NCBI RefSeq assembly: GCF_030816075.1 | Contig: NZ_JAUSXO010000001.1 | Coordinates: forward strand, 3,224,001-3,288,000 | Length of the DNA stretch: 64,000 nt | Reading direction: 5' to 3' | From: Arthrobacter agilis | GTDB lineage: Bacteria; Actinomycetota; Actinomycetes; Actinomycetales; Micrococcaceae | In this document: positions 33,358 to 40,955 of the stretch, in pieces | Numbering within the stretch: position 1 is the first letter of the stretch | Layout: each line of letters opens with the position of its first letter | Position numbers and translations under genes: made by a program | The notes under the pieces: generated by a model | What the model was told of the DNA's origin: nothing | What the model saw: the letters and a program-made list of their open reading frames with translations, nothing else | Database searches by the model: none

Positions 33358-34388
33358 GCGGCCATCGCTTCGGAGGGACGCAGGGACGAGCGACCGTCCT
33401 CCCAGGCGCCCATGATGTGTGCCGTCACGAGGGTGTCGACGGCGAGCGCCGCTGCGGCACCGAACAGCACGTCCGGCAGGAGGAGGGGATCGGATTCGAC
33501 GAGTCCACCGGCCATGTCGCGGCCGGCGATCTGCTCGTGCACGGCGTCGGCCTCGACATGCTCGTCGAAGTACCCCGTCGCGGGCTCGCCGTACCCATGC
33601 CGCGTGAAACCACGCGAGTACAGGCGGTTCGGCTGGGAGGACGTCATCTCGTAGGCGGCGAGGTGCCCCACGATCGCGCCCCGCAGCCGGCGGTTGAGCC
33701 CGAAGAGCGACATGAGGTTGTTGGAGGCCAGCGTGATGGCGGGCACGGCGTCGAGGTAGGCACCGTAGGTGTCGTCCATCCCCAGCTCCCGCAGGGTCCG
33801 GGCGAAGAGCACCGAGTGCATGCGCGCCAGCAGGCCGTTGCCGTACTCGTCGGCCTGGATCTCCACCAGCGCGGCCTTCGATCGCCCGGCCAGTCGCGGA
33901 ATGGCCCAGGTGTGCGGGTCGGCCTCCCTGAGTTGGGAGATGGACCTGTGCACCAGGAACTCGCGCAGCTGGTCGGCCGTCGCGGACTTCGCCACGAAGC
34001 GGGACATGCTGGGCCCGGTGTCCTCACCGGTCATGCGGAACAGCTCCGCGCAGACTGCTTCGCTGGTGGCGTCGGGCAGTGCACCGACGACCGCCTCGGC
34101 GCGGACCCGCGCCTCGAAGGCCGCTTCGATCCGCTGCCGCACACCGAGCAGGCGGGTATTCCACTCCCACTCGTCATTCACGCCGTCGATGCCGCTGTAG
34201 TGCAGTTCGTACAGGCAGAAGAGTGTGAGCTGGAGGTCGTCGTCCAGCAGGATGTCGGGGGTCCGGGACACAGCCGCCTCGACGACGGTCTCGAGGTGGG
34301 ACAGGGCGTCCCCCGCCGGGTCCACGGTGCCGGCCATGACGGCCAGGAGCAGGGCACTGGCTTCGCCGCGTGGTGAGGGTTGCTTCAT
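33354..34388 (-). CDS. Iron-containing redox enzyme family protein (heme-oxygenase fold)
   Basis: A 344-residue helical protein. LFCLYELHYSGIDGVNDEWE, EIQADEYGNGLLARMHSVLF, LFGLNRRLRGAIVGHLAAYE and GYFDEHVEADAVHEQIAGRD carry the Glu/His ligands of the TenA/heme-oxygenase-like diiron oxidase group. These enzymes perform O2-dependent chemistry on varied substrates. It is encoded just before an overlapping CDGSH [2Fe-2S] protein, a likely electron donor. ATG preceded by AGAGG. Earlier in-frame codons are rejected for lack of a ribosome binding site. Confidence 0.85.
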   Translation of the reverse strand: MKQPSPRGEASALLLAVMAGTVDPAGDALSHLETVVEAAVSRTPDILLDDDLQLTLFCLYELHYSGIDGVNDEWEWNTRLLGVRQRIEAAFEARVRAEAVVGALPDATSEAVCAELFRMTGEDTGPSMSRFVAKSATADQLREFLVHRSISQLREADPHTWAIPRLAGRSKAALVEIQADEYGNGLLARMHSVLFARTLRELGMDDTYGAYLDAVPAITLASNNLMSLFGLNRRLRGAIVGHLAAYEMTSSQPNRLYSRGFTRHGYGEPATGYFDEHVEADAVHEQIAGRDMAGGLVESDPLLLPDVLFGAAAALAVDTLVTAHIMGAWEDGRSSLRPSEAMAA

Positions 34389-34591
34389 CGAGGACCTCTT
34401 CTGTCGGGTTCGGCCGGCGGGCCGGACATCGAAGGCAAGCCTACTTCCCTTCTCCGACACAGCGCCCACCCGGCCCCATCCGGTCCCCACCCGGGATGGG
34501 AACGACGACGCCGGACCGGTGGCACCAGGGGTACCGCCGATCCGGCGTCATCATTGCTGCTTCCGGGACGGTGGCTCCGGAAGCACCGGGT

Positions 34592-34607
34592 CACCCTTCA
34601 GAGGGTG
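34592..34607 (-). terminator. Weak hairpin after the DUF4383 gene
   Basis: CACCCT-TCAG-AGGGTG, a 6-bp stem located nine bases past the DUF4383 stop codon. Short but well placed for termination. Confidence 0.4.
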
Positions 34608-34615
34608 CGCCGCGA

Positions 34616-35077
34616 TCAGGCACGCCTGGACCTGTCACGGGCACCGCGGCTCAGGGCGAGGGCAAGCCCGATCATGCCGACGGCCAGGAGGAAGTGCAGC
34701 CAGTTGTCGGCGGTGTTCACCGGGACGAAGTTGGCGGACGATTCCTGACCGATGACGAGGCCGTAGATCCACAGGACGGCGTAGATGATGCCACCGACGA
34801 GCAGGTACGAGCGCGCTCCGGAAACGGTCCTCGCCATCGCGAGCCCGGCGATGCCGAACAGCAGGTGGACGATGTTGTGCAGGATCGAGACCTGGAAGAT
34901 GCCGAGCAGCATGGCCTCCGACTGGTGTCCGGCGAACATCATCGTGTCGTAGTTCGAGGTGATTCCCGGGATGAACCCCAGGATCCCGACCAGCAGGAAC
35001 ACGATCCCCACTGCCTGTGCAGCGCGCTGCAGGGTGGTCCGGCCACCCTCCACCGTGCGGTTGTTCGGATTTGCCAT
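34616..35077 (-). CDS. DUF4383 family membrane protein
   Basis: A 153-residue protein with four hydrophobic helices: AQAVGIVFLLVGILGFIPGI, VSILHNIVHLLFGIAGLAMA, YLLVGGIIYAVLWIYGLVIG, and NWLHFLLAVGMIGLALALS. The HNIVHLLFG motif and the last-helix DNWLHF are the DUF4383 signature. Function unknown; frequent in soil actinobacteria. AAGGAGATCCTG precedes the ATG. It lies 33 bp after the manganese catalase gene and is probably co-transcribed with it. Confidence 0.88.
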   Translation of the reverse strand: MANPNNRTVEGGRTTLQRAAQAVGIVFLLVGILGFIPGITSNYDTMMFAGHQSEAMLLGIFQVSILHNIVHLLFGIAGLAMARTVSGARSYLLVGGIIYAVLWIYGLVIGQESSANFVPVNTADNWLHFLLAVGMIGLALALSRGARDRSRRA

Positions 35078-35110
35078 CAGGATCTCCTTCTCTTGGGGTG
35101 ACTCGAACGG

Positions 35111-35993
35111 TTATTCGCGGTTGAGCTTGTCCTGCACGGTGCCGGCCATCTTCTCGACGGTGTTCGGGATCTCCGTGGTGCCGTAGAAACGGGAATCGGG
35201 GTGGGTGGCCGGCGGCATCGGCGCGCTCGTCGTTGGCCCCTCGTGGTAGGTGAACTCACCCTTCCCATCGGGCGTGGGCCCGGAAGCCCAGCTTCCCTCC
35301 GCTGCGGCCTTGCCGTCGGAGAAGTTGAGGTACTGGTAGGAGACCTCCCTGGCCTCCTTCTTGAGCGGGAAGTTGCTCGGCACGGGAAGCTCCTCGATCT
35401 TCGCTTCCTGGAGTTCCCGGGCGGCGGCGGTCCACTGGTTCTGGTGCATCGTGTCCCGGGCCAGCAGGAAGGACAGCATGTCCCGGATCCCGTGGTCGTC
35501 GGTCATGTGGTACAGGCGGGCCACCTGCAGGCGGCCCTGCATCTCCGCGTTCGCGTTCGCCGTGAAATCGGCGAGCAGATTCCCGCTGGCGGTGACGTAG
35601 CTGCCCTGCCACGGATTTCCCATACTGTCCACGGGACGGGCCCCGGCCCCGGCGACGATCGCGTGCTGCAGATCGGTGCCACCGAGCACCGCCGCAACGG
35701 TCGGATCTGCCTGGACGGCGTCCTCGGTGATACCCAGGGGCGCCTTCTCGAGCAGCTGGGCGATCATCGTCGCGAGCATCTCGACGTGGCCGAACTCCTC
35801 CGCGCCGATCCCGAAGAGCAAATCACGGTACTTACCCGGGATATGCGCGTTCCAGGCCTGGAAGCTGTACTGCAGGGCGACGGTGATCTCCCCGTACTGG
35901 CCGCCGAGAACCTCCTGGAGCTTCCGGGCGTAGACGGCGTCCGGCTTGTCGGGGCTGGCCTTGTACTGGAGCTCCTGCTTGTGGGAAAAACAC
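35111..35993 (-). pseudogene. Manganese catalase, +1 frameshift near the start
   Basis: From about codon 4 onward the frame encodes a complete non-heme catalase: HKQELQYKASPDKPDAVYAR, YGEITVALQYSFQAWN, FGIGAEEFGHVEMLATMIAQ, ASGNLLADFTANANAEMQGR, RDTMHQNQWTAAAREL, with Glu and His ligands for the dimanganese centre. It decomposes hydrogen peroxide. The expected start GTG-TTT-TTC (35993, with GGAGG eight bases upstream) runs into CCC at 35983-35985 where homologues need CC, so it is out of frame. Deleting one base gives a normal 293-residue protein. If the base is real, a TTG at 35821 is the first in-frame start and the product would lack key ligands. Confidence 0.82.
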
Positions 35994-36108
35994 TGATGTT
36001 ACCTCCCACGTAGCGACAACCCGAGGTTGGACCCGCTCCTTCTGGAAGCGGCCGCAGGCGTCCTCTTGTATCGACGGTAAGTACGACCCTAGGATTTTCG
36101 GAAGTTAC

Positions 36109-36120
36109 TAAGCGTACTTA
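36109..36120. promoter_or_regulatory. TAAG-N4-CTTA site 1 (TAAGCGTACTTA)
   Basis: Imperfect version of the palindrome TAAGCATGCTTA, 116 bp before the manganese catalase start and in the divergent spacer with the LEA-like gene. Confidence 0.6.
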
Positions 36121-36165
36121 TTTAGAGCTTGCACAATCCCCAGAAAGGGCTTGCATCAGGGAATG

Positions 36166-36177
36166 TAAGCATGCTTA
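36166..36177. promoter_or_regulatory. Palindrome site 2 (TAAGCATGCTTA)
   Basis: Perfect 12-bp palindrome, 97 bp before the LEA-like gene start. Same motif as near 39.65 kb and 40.86 kb; candidate MarR operator. Confidence 0.7.
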
Positions 36178-36273
36178 GCTTTGGTGATACGTCCAGCACG
36201 AGCTGCCGGACCGTCGTATCGAGAACACGATGGAGCGTCCGCTTTAACGGCAATATCAACGTTAGGAAGAACC

Positions 36274-37146
36274 ATGACTACGCAGAATTGGCCGCAGGAT
36301 CCCCTGGTTCCCTCCACGACCGGCAACGAGTCGTCCACGTCGAACCTCGGAGCAACCGAGCTCGGCACCACGGGAACCACTGGTGGGAACTCCGGCTCTG
36401 ACGATTCCAAGACCTCCGTCGCCAAGGATCAGGCCAAGCAGGTCGGCCAGGACAGCAAGGCCGCCGCCAAGAACGTGGCCGGCACCGCCGCCTCCGAGGC
36501 CAAGAACGTGGCCGGCACCGCCGCCTCCGAGGCCAAGAGCGTCGCGGCTGAAGCCGGCTCCCAGGCCAGGAACCTGCTCGGCACCGTCACCTCCGAGGTG
36601 AAGAGCCAGGCCGGCTCGCAGCAGCAGAAGATCACCGAGGGCATCCGCGGCATCGCGAACGAGCTGAAGTCGATGGCCGAGAAGTCGGACAACCACATGG
36701 TGGCCGGCGTCGTCCGGCAGGCCTCGCAGCGCTCGGAGACCGCCGCGGACTGGCTGGAGGGCCGTGACGCCTCCGACATCCTCGAGGACGTCAAGGCCTT
36801 CGCGCGGCGCAAGCCGGGTACGTTCCTGGCCATCGCCGCAGGGTCCGGGCTCATCGTCGGACGCCTGACGCGAGGCTTCACCGGCAACCACTCCTCGGAC
36901 AACAGCACCGGCAGCCAGGGATTCACCTCGACGGGCACCTCCACGGGCACCTACCCCGGCTACACCGAGGTCGACACGGACGCCTACAGCGGCACGCCCG
37001 CCACCGCCGGTTTCGACGAGACCACGCACGGGCAGCACGTCGCCGGGTCCAACCCCGCCTTCGTGGACCCGACGGACGACTACCCCACCATCCCGCCGGG
37101 AACCCCTCCCGTGCGTACCCTCCCGAATGACGGGGGTCTGCGCTGA
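36274..37146 (+). CDS. LEA-like repeat protein with C-terminal hydrophobic anchor
   Basis: A 290-residue hydrophilic protein. After a Ser/Thr/Gly-rich start comes an Ala/Lys helix with 11-residue repeats (AKNVAGTAASE twice, then AKSVAAEAGSQ and ARNLLGTVTSE), a pattern like group 3 LEA desiccation proteins. A helical region (ITEGIRGIANELKSMAEKSD, ETAADWLEGRDASDILEDVK) leads to PGTFLAIAAGSGLIVGRLTR, a DUF883-like membrane segment, and a Gly/Ser/Thr-rich tail. AGGAAG precedes the ATG. It starts an operon of three (stop and next start overlap as TGATG). A role in protecting membranes or proteins during stress is inferred. Confidence 0.78.
   Translation: MTTQNWPQDPLVPSTTGNESSTSNLGATELGTTGTTGGNSGSDDSKTSVAKDQAKQVGQDSKAAAKNVAGTAASEAKNVAGTAASEAKSVAAEAGSQARNLLGTVTSEVKSQAGSQQQKITEGIRGIANELKSMAEKSDNHMVAGVVRQASQRSETAADWLEGRDASDILEDVKAFARRKPGTFLAIAAGSGLIVGRLTRGFTGNHSSDNSTGSQGFTSTGTSTGTYPGYTEVDTDAYSGTPATAGFDETTHGQHVAGSNPAFVDPTDDYPTIPPGTPPVRTLPNDGGLR
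36466..36531 (+). repeat. Two exact 33-bp tandem repeats in the LEA-like gene
   Basis: GCC AAG AAC GTG GCC GGC (first 18 bases of the unit) and the following 15 bases are repeated without change at 36466-36498 and 36499-36531. A third, diverged copy follows. The identity at silent positions indicates recent duplication. Confidence 0.9.
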
Positions 37147-37598
37147 TGAGTGAGGCATACACGGGCGGCGCACACCAGGCCGCCGCACCCCCGCCGTCGG
37201 AGGCGGAGCAGCGCTCCGCCAACGCCTCGGTGGGCGAACTCCTCGGGGAGGTGACGAAGGACCTCTCCAAGCTCATGCGCCAGGAGGTGGCCCTGGCGAA
37301 GGCCGAGGCCACCGAATCCGCGAAGAACGCCGGAAAGGGCGCGGGCATGTTCGCCGGCGCCGCAGTAGGCGGTCACTTCGTCCTCCTCTTCCTGTCCCTC
37401 GCCCTCATGTGGGGACTCGGAGCGCTCATGCCCCTGGGCTGGGCCGCCGTGATCGTGGCCGTCATCTGGGGCATCATCGCCGCGGTGCTGGCGCTGCAGG
37501 GCAAGAAGGAAGTCAAGAAGGTCAAGGGCCTCCCGCAGACAGCGGAGACCGTCAAAGAGATCCCGCCGACACTGAAACCAGGTGAGCAGACACGATGA
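37146..37598 (+). CDS. Phage holin family (actinobacterial holin-X/DUF1469-like) membrane protein
   Basis: A 150-residue protein. A polar N-terminus with an amphipathic helix (VGELLGEVTKDLSKLMRQEV, ALAKAEATESAKNAGKG) precedes two long helices (GGHFVLLFLSLALMWGLGAL and WAAVIVAVIWGIIAAVLALQ). This is the PF07332-type 'phage holin' family, common in non-phage stress operons. It overlaps the LEA-like gene by one base and the next gene by four, so the three are translated together. Confidence 0.87.
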   Translation: MSEAYTGGAHQAAAPPPSEAEQRSANASVGELLGEVTKDLSKLMRQEVALAKAEATESAKNAGKGAGMFAGAAVGGHFVLLFLSLALMWGLGALMPLGWAAVIVAVIWGIIAAVLALQGKKEVKKVKGLPQTAETVKEIPPTLKPGEQTR

Positions 37599-38323
37599 GC
37601 CAGACACCAGACGAGATCCGCGCAGATATCGAACGCACCCGCCAGGAGTTGGGAACCGACGTCGACGCCGTCGCGGACAAAGTGAACCCGGCGAACATCG
37701 CGCATCGCCAGACCGAGAAGGTCAAGCACAGCTTCAGCAATGTGAAGGAGACCGTCATGGGCAAGGCAGAAGATGTCAGGGATTCCGTGGTCGGCAAGGC
37801 AGAGGACGTGGCCGGCACCGTCAAGGACAAGACAGGGCACGCGAGGGACGCTGCAGGCAGCGGCCTCCACAGTGGAATCGGCAGCGCCCAGTCGACCACC
37901 GGAGCGGCCAGGGACACGGCCCATCATGCGGGCCAGGCCGTCCAGCGCGCGCCCCGGCAGATCAGCAGCAAGGCGGCAGGCAATCCCCTTGCCGCCGGGC
38001 TGATCGCCTTCGGCGCCGGACTGCTGGTGGCGTCGCTCATCCCCGCCAGCCAGAAGGAGCAGCAGGCCGCCTCGCAGCTCAAGGAGCAGGCCGCCCCCCT
38101 GAAGGAGAAGGTCGCGGAGGCAGCGAAGCAGGTCGTCGAGGAGGTCCGGGAGCCGGCTCAGGAAGCCGTCCAGGCCGTCAAGGAGTCGGCCGCCGATTCC
38201 GTGCAGACGGTGAAGGACGAGGGCCAGCACGCCGTCGGCGACGTCAAGAGCGAGGGCCAGCACGCTGCCAGCGACGTCAAGGGCAGCGCTCAGGACGCCA
38301 AGTCCAACGTGCAGCAGCGCTGA
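37595..38323 (+). CDS. DUF3618 domain protein with LEA-like C-terminus
   Basis: A 242-residue protein. The first 45 residues are a DUF3618 domain (TPDEIRADIERTRQELGTDV, DAVADKVNPANIAHR). A long charged Ala/Lys/Asp helix with 'GKAEDVRDSVVGKAEDVAGT'-type repeats, one hydrophobic segment (PLAAGLIAFGAGLLVASLIP) and a second charged helix (VKDEGQHAVGDVKSEGQHAA repeats) follow. The layout resembles the LEA-like gene two positions upstream. Start overlaps the preceding stop (ATGA). A hairpin terminator ends the operon. Confidence 0.86.
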   Translation: MSQTPDEIRADIERTRQELGTDVDAVADKVNPANIAHRQTEKVKHSFSNVKETVMGKAEDVRDSVVGKAEDVAGTVKDKTGHARDAAGSGLHSGIGSAQSTTGAARDTAHHAGQAVQRAPRQISSKAAGNPLAAGLIAFGAGLLVASLIPASQKEQQAASQLKEQAAPLKEKVAEAAKQVVEEVREPAQEAVQAVKESAADSVQTVKDEGQHAVGDVKSEGQHAASDVKGSAQDAKSNVQQR

Positions 38324-38344
38324 CACACCGGCACTGATCGACGG

Positions 38345-38371
38345 AGACCATCGGGTTCCACCCGATGGTCT
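38345..38371 (+). terminator. Hairpin terminator of the LEA-like operon
   Basis: AGACCATCGGGT-TCC-ACCCGATGGTCT, a perfect 12-bp stem with 3-nt loop, 21 bp after the DUF3618 gene stop. It also lies downstream of the convergent isochorismatase gene and could serve both. Confidence 0.85.
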
Positions 38372-38425
38372 TCGTCGTCCAGGGCACCGCCACGCCCTGG
38401 AGACGCTCGGCGCCCGAGACGGTGT

Positions 38426-39019
38426 TCAGCGCAGGAGCGCCTCGGCCTCCTCCTGGCCGATGATGGCTTGCCGGTACTCGACCGACAGGATCTCGAGCAT
38501 GGCCTCGGCGTACTGATGGTTGGTGCTGCCGATGGCGTCGAGCGCATAGCTGACTCGGAAGTCGCCGGCGAAGGCGTCCGCTCCTGTGTGCGCCACACAG
38601 TTGTGTGTGGACACCCCCGCGAGGACGAGCCGCTCCACGCCCTGCTCCCGCAGGCGTTCGGCGAGGTCGGTCCCGAAGAACGCACTGTCGCGGGTCTTCG
38701 TCAGGGTCTCCAGCCCGTCGACCCGCAGACCGTCCACCGGGTCCGCCTGCCGCGAGCCATGGAAGATGAAGCCCTGGTCGTCGTCCAGCATCGAGAGGGT
38801 CCACGTGGAGCGGTCCCTGAGGTGCTCCGTGCGCACCAGGAGGACGGGAGAGTTCCCGTGGTGTGCGGCGTCGATCAGTCGGTTGCAGGCACCGACCAGC
38901 GCGTGCTGCACGCGGGCCAGCATGGCGTCCTCGAAGAAGGCGTTCTGCATGTCGATGATCAGCAAGGCTGTGGCGCCCCCTGCTCCGGGCACATCGGACA
39001 CGGCGTCAGAGAGCGGCAT
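38426..39019 (-). CDS. Isochorismatase family cysteine hydrolase
   Basis: A 197-residue hydrolase with the catalytic triad of the family: Asp in ALLIIDMQNAFFEDAML, Lys in TLTKTRDSAFFGTDL, and Cys in VLAGVSTHNCVAHTGADAFA. Members hydrolyse amides or isochorismate (nicotinamidase-like). Its start overlaps the 3' end of the preceding gene by 14 bp. The C-terminus (ILSVEYRQAIIGQEEAEALL) is characteristic of the stand-alone subgroup. Substrate unknown. Confidence 0.89.
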   Translation of the reverse strand: MPLSDAVSDVPGAGGATALLIIDMQNAFFEDAMLARVQHALVGACNRLIDAAHHGNSPVLLVRTEHLRDRSTWTLSMLDDDQGFIFHGSRQADPVDGLRVDGLETLTKTRDSAFFGTDLAERLREQGVERLVLAGVSTHNCVAHTGADAFAGDFRVSYALDAIGSTNHQYAEAMLEILSVEYRQAIIGQEEAEALLR

Positions 39020-39362
39020 CGGGTTCGCGGGCGGCGCTGCCGGCCAGGTCGACCACCGTGGGGTCCTCCTGCGGGCGTGCCGCCTCCGCGAAAGCCGGGA
39101 CGGGGCGCTCGGCGACGAAGGGCACGACGAGCTCCTCGAGGACGTCCGGTCCGACGGAGGGTGCCTCGGCGTGGCGCCGCACTTCCGCCTCCGTCATGTT
39201 CGCCGCCTGGGCGATCTGCAGGTAGGTGGAACCGGCGGCCAGTGCCTGCCGGATCGCTTCTCCGCAGGCCAGCACGAGCCGGTCGTGCTGGAACTCCGCG
39301 TCCTCGAGATCCGCTGCGGCGATCATGACGTTGTTGATGTGTGGGGACCGTGCTGTTGGCAT
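39006..39362 (-). CDS. Hypothetical protein with helix-turn-helix-like region
   Basis: A 118-residue protein. The middle (EAIRQALAAGSTYLQIAQAA, NMTEAEVRRHAE) has the spacing of a small helix-turn-helix, and the rest is acidic and Pro/Ala-rich. GGAAAGGGTAACC precedes the ATG. Its 3' end overlaps the isochorismatase gene by 14 bp. No family is named with confidence; a regulatory role is possible. Confidence 0.65.
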   Translation of the reverse strand: MPTARSPHINNVMIAAADLEDAEFQHDRLVLACGEAIRQALAAGSTYLQIAQAANMTEAEVRRHAEAPSVGPDVLEELVVPFVAERPVPAFAEAARPQEDPTVVDLAGSAAREPDAAL

Positions 39363-39648
39363 GGTTACCCTTTCCGGGGCTTGCAGAACCTGCCGGCCGG
39401 TGGCCCAGGAGGCGAAGACCGCTTCGCTGCTGGACGGTCTCGGGAGACGTCATAGCGGATGCTTCGCTCTGAATCCATGCACTGGCTCGGTTCGGGGATT
39501 TTCGGCCGGTGGCTGGACCTTCCTGTCATCATACGGAAGCACGCGCCGGCACGAAACTCGCGGGAAACCGCGGATCTTCGGCCGCTGTCCGGCGCGGGTC
39601 CGCGTGAGTGGCGGGCACTGGTCCACTCCGGGATCGGCCGATAGACGC

Positions 39649-39660
39649 TAAGCATGCTTC
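39649..39660. promoter_or_regulatory. Palindrome site 3 (TAAGCATGCTTC)
   Basis: Eleven of twelve positions match TAAGCATGCTTA. It lies 23 bp, about two helical turns, before site 4, and 113 bp before the PRC-barrel gene. Confidence 0.65.
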
Positions 39661-39671
39661 CAATTAACTAC

Positions 39672-39683
39672 TAAGTGTGCTTA
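39672..39683. promoter_or_regulatory. TAAG-N4-CTTA site 4 (TAAGTGTGCTTA)
   Basis: Arms TAAG and GCTTA of the palindrome are kept with two changes in the centre. It is 90 bp before the PRC-barrel gene. Confidence 0.6.
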
Positions 39684-39773
39684 CTCTAGAGGCCGTTGAC
39701 TCGCAGGGGCTTCGGCCCTGGTGCAACTGGAATTCCATACCCCTCGCATGAGATGGCTCAGAAGGAGAAGGAA

Positions 39774-40733
39774 ATGATTACTCAGGAACACATCGACACC
39801 CTGCTCGGCAACGGCGGCAACGTCCTCGGTTCTGATGGTGAGAAGATCGGCTCGATCGGACAGGTCTACCTGGACGACCAGACCGGCGAGCCCAGCTGGG
39901 TCACGGCCAAGACGGGCCTGTTCGGCACGTCGGAGTCGTTCGTTCCCCTGCAGGGTGCAGACGTCGAAGGCCATGACGTCCGCGTGCCCTACTCGAAGCA
40001 CCAGGTGAAGGACGCCCCCCGCATCGAATCCGACGGGAACCTCAGCCCGGAGGAAGAGGACCGCCTCTACCGTCACTACGAGATCGGCGGCGGCACCAGC
40101 GGGCACACCGACACGACGCGCACCCACTCGGGCACCGACACCACGACGACCACCGGCACCGTCGGACAGGGCGACCGTGACGTCGACATCGACACCACCT
40201 CGGGCCGCCACGCCGGCGTGACCGGCACCCACTCGGGCACCGACACCCACACGGGCCGCGACGCCGACCTCACGGGCACCCACTCGGGCACCGACACCCA
40301 CACGAGCCGCAACGCGGTGGGTCACGACACCTCCGGTCCCACGACCGATGAGGCGATGACCCGCTCGGAGGAGCAGCTCCACGTCGGTACCGAGCGTCGT
40401 GAAGCCGGCCGCGCGCGCCTGCGCAAGTACGTCGTGACCGAGAACGTCACCGAGACGGTTCCCGTCAGCCGCGAGGAAGTCCGCGTGGAGCGCGAGCCCA
40501 TCACGGACGCCAACCGCGGTGATGCCTACGACGGACCGGCCATCAGCGAGGAGGAGCACGAAGTAGTCCTCAACGCCGAGCGCCCCGTCGTCGAGAAGGA
40601 AACCGTGCCCGTCGAGCGCGTACGCCTCGACAAGGAGACGGTGACCAGCAACGAGACGGTCAACGGCGAAGTACGCAAGGAAGAAATCGAGGTCGAGGGC
40701 GCGGATGACACCCGCCACGGCAAGAACCTCTAG
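39774..40733 (+). CDS. PRC-barrel and DUF2382 domain stress protein
   Basis: A 319-residue protein. Residues 1-110 form a PRC-barrel domain (LLGNGGNVLGSDGEKIGSIG, QVYLDDQTGEPSWVTAKTGL). A low-complexity Thr/Gly/Asp/His linker follows with two near-identical 17-residue repeats (GTHSGTDTHTGRDADLT). The C-terminal DUF2382 domain (about 200-310; MTRSEEQLHVGTERREAGRA, RLRKYVVTENVTETVPVSRE) is the conserved part of YsnF-like stress proteins. GAAGGAGAAGGAA precedes the ATG. Two palindromes stand upstream and a strong terminator downstream, so it is monocistronic and probably under MarR control. Confidence 0.9.
   Translation: MITQEHIDTLLGNGGNVLGSDGEKIGSIGQVYLDDQTGEPSWVTAKTGLFGTSESFVPLQGADVEGHDVRVPYSKHQVKDAPRIESDGNLSPEEEDRLYRHYEIGGGTSGHTDTTRTHSGTDTTTTTGTVGQGDRDVDIDTTSGRHAGVTGTHSGTDTHTGRDADLTGTHSGTDTHTSRNAVGHDTSGPTTDEAMTRSEEQLHVGTERREAGRARLRKYVVTENVTETVPVSREEVRVEREPITDANRGDAYDGPAISEEEHEVVLNAERPVVEKETVPVERVRLDKETVTSNETVNGEVRKEEIEVEGADDTRHGKNL
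40224..40310 (+). repeat. Two 36-bp near-identical repeats in the PRC/DUF2382 gene
   Basis: Copies at 40224-40259 and 40275-40310 differ by one base and are 51 bp (17 codons) apart. A shortened relative starts near 40120. They code for the GTHSGTDTHT linker. Confidence 0.8.
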
Positions 40734-40747
40734 GTAGCGCTGCGCTG

Positions 40748-40784
40748 CGAGGAGGGCCCGGAGCTGCGCTCCGGGCCCTCCTCG
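40748..40784 (+). terminator. Hairpin terminator of the PRC/DUF2382 gene
   Basis: CGAGGAGGGCCCGGAG pairs with CTCCGGGCCCTCCTCG around a 5-nt loop: a perfect 16-bp stem 14 bp after the stop codon. Confidence 0.85.
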
Positions 40785-40859
40785 GCTTCCGGGCCCGCTC
40801 CCGGCCGACACACCGGCCACGGACCCCCGGGTTGCCCAGGACTCACTGCCTCACGATGA

Positions 40860-40871
40860 TAAGCATGCTGT
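40860..40871. promoter_or_regulatory. Palindrome site 5 (TAAGCATGCTGT)
   Basis: Ten of twelve positions match TAAGCATGCTTA; it lies 85 bp before the marR start, suggesting autoregulation. A half site, TAAGTAG, follows at about 40897. Confidence 0.55.
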
Positions 40872-40955
40872 CTATTTGGGCCAAAGTTGTCTACAGTAAG
40901 TAGTAGGTACACAAAGGATTCACCGCGTATGAACCAAGGGGAAGGACACGCCATC

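Larger units (their letters stand above)
39363..39773. other. 411-bp divergent spacer with operator-like palindromes
   Basis: No coding frame is convincing here. The stretch is AT-richer than the average (especially 39470-39560 and 39630-39690) and holds palindromes at 39649 and 39672 plus, presumably, the promoters of the PRC-barrel gene and of the divergent HTH-like gene. Confidence 0.6.

Noticed and set aside
34591..34607. A further LAL-type dyad (TCACCC...GGGTG)
   Set aside because: Spacer is one base longer, flanks differ, and it lies just past a stop codon, fitting a terminator better.
36181..36273. A longer N-terminus for the LEA-like protein
   Set aside because: The upstream 31 codons cover the operator/promoter region and lack a ribosome binding site, while AGGAAG precedes the ATG at 36274.
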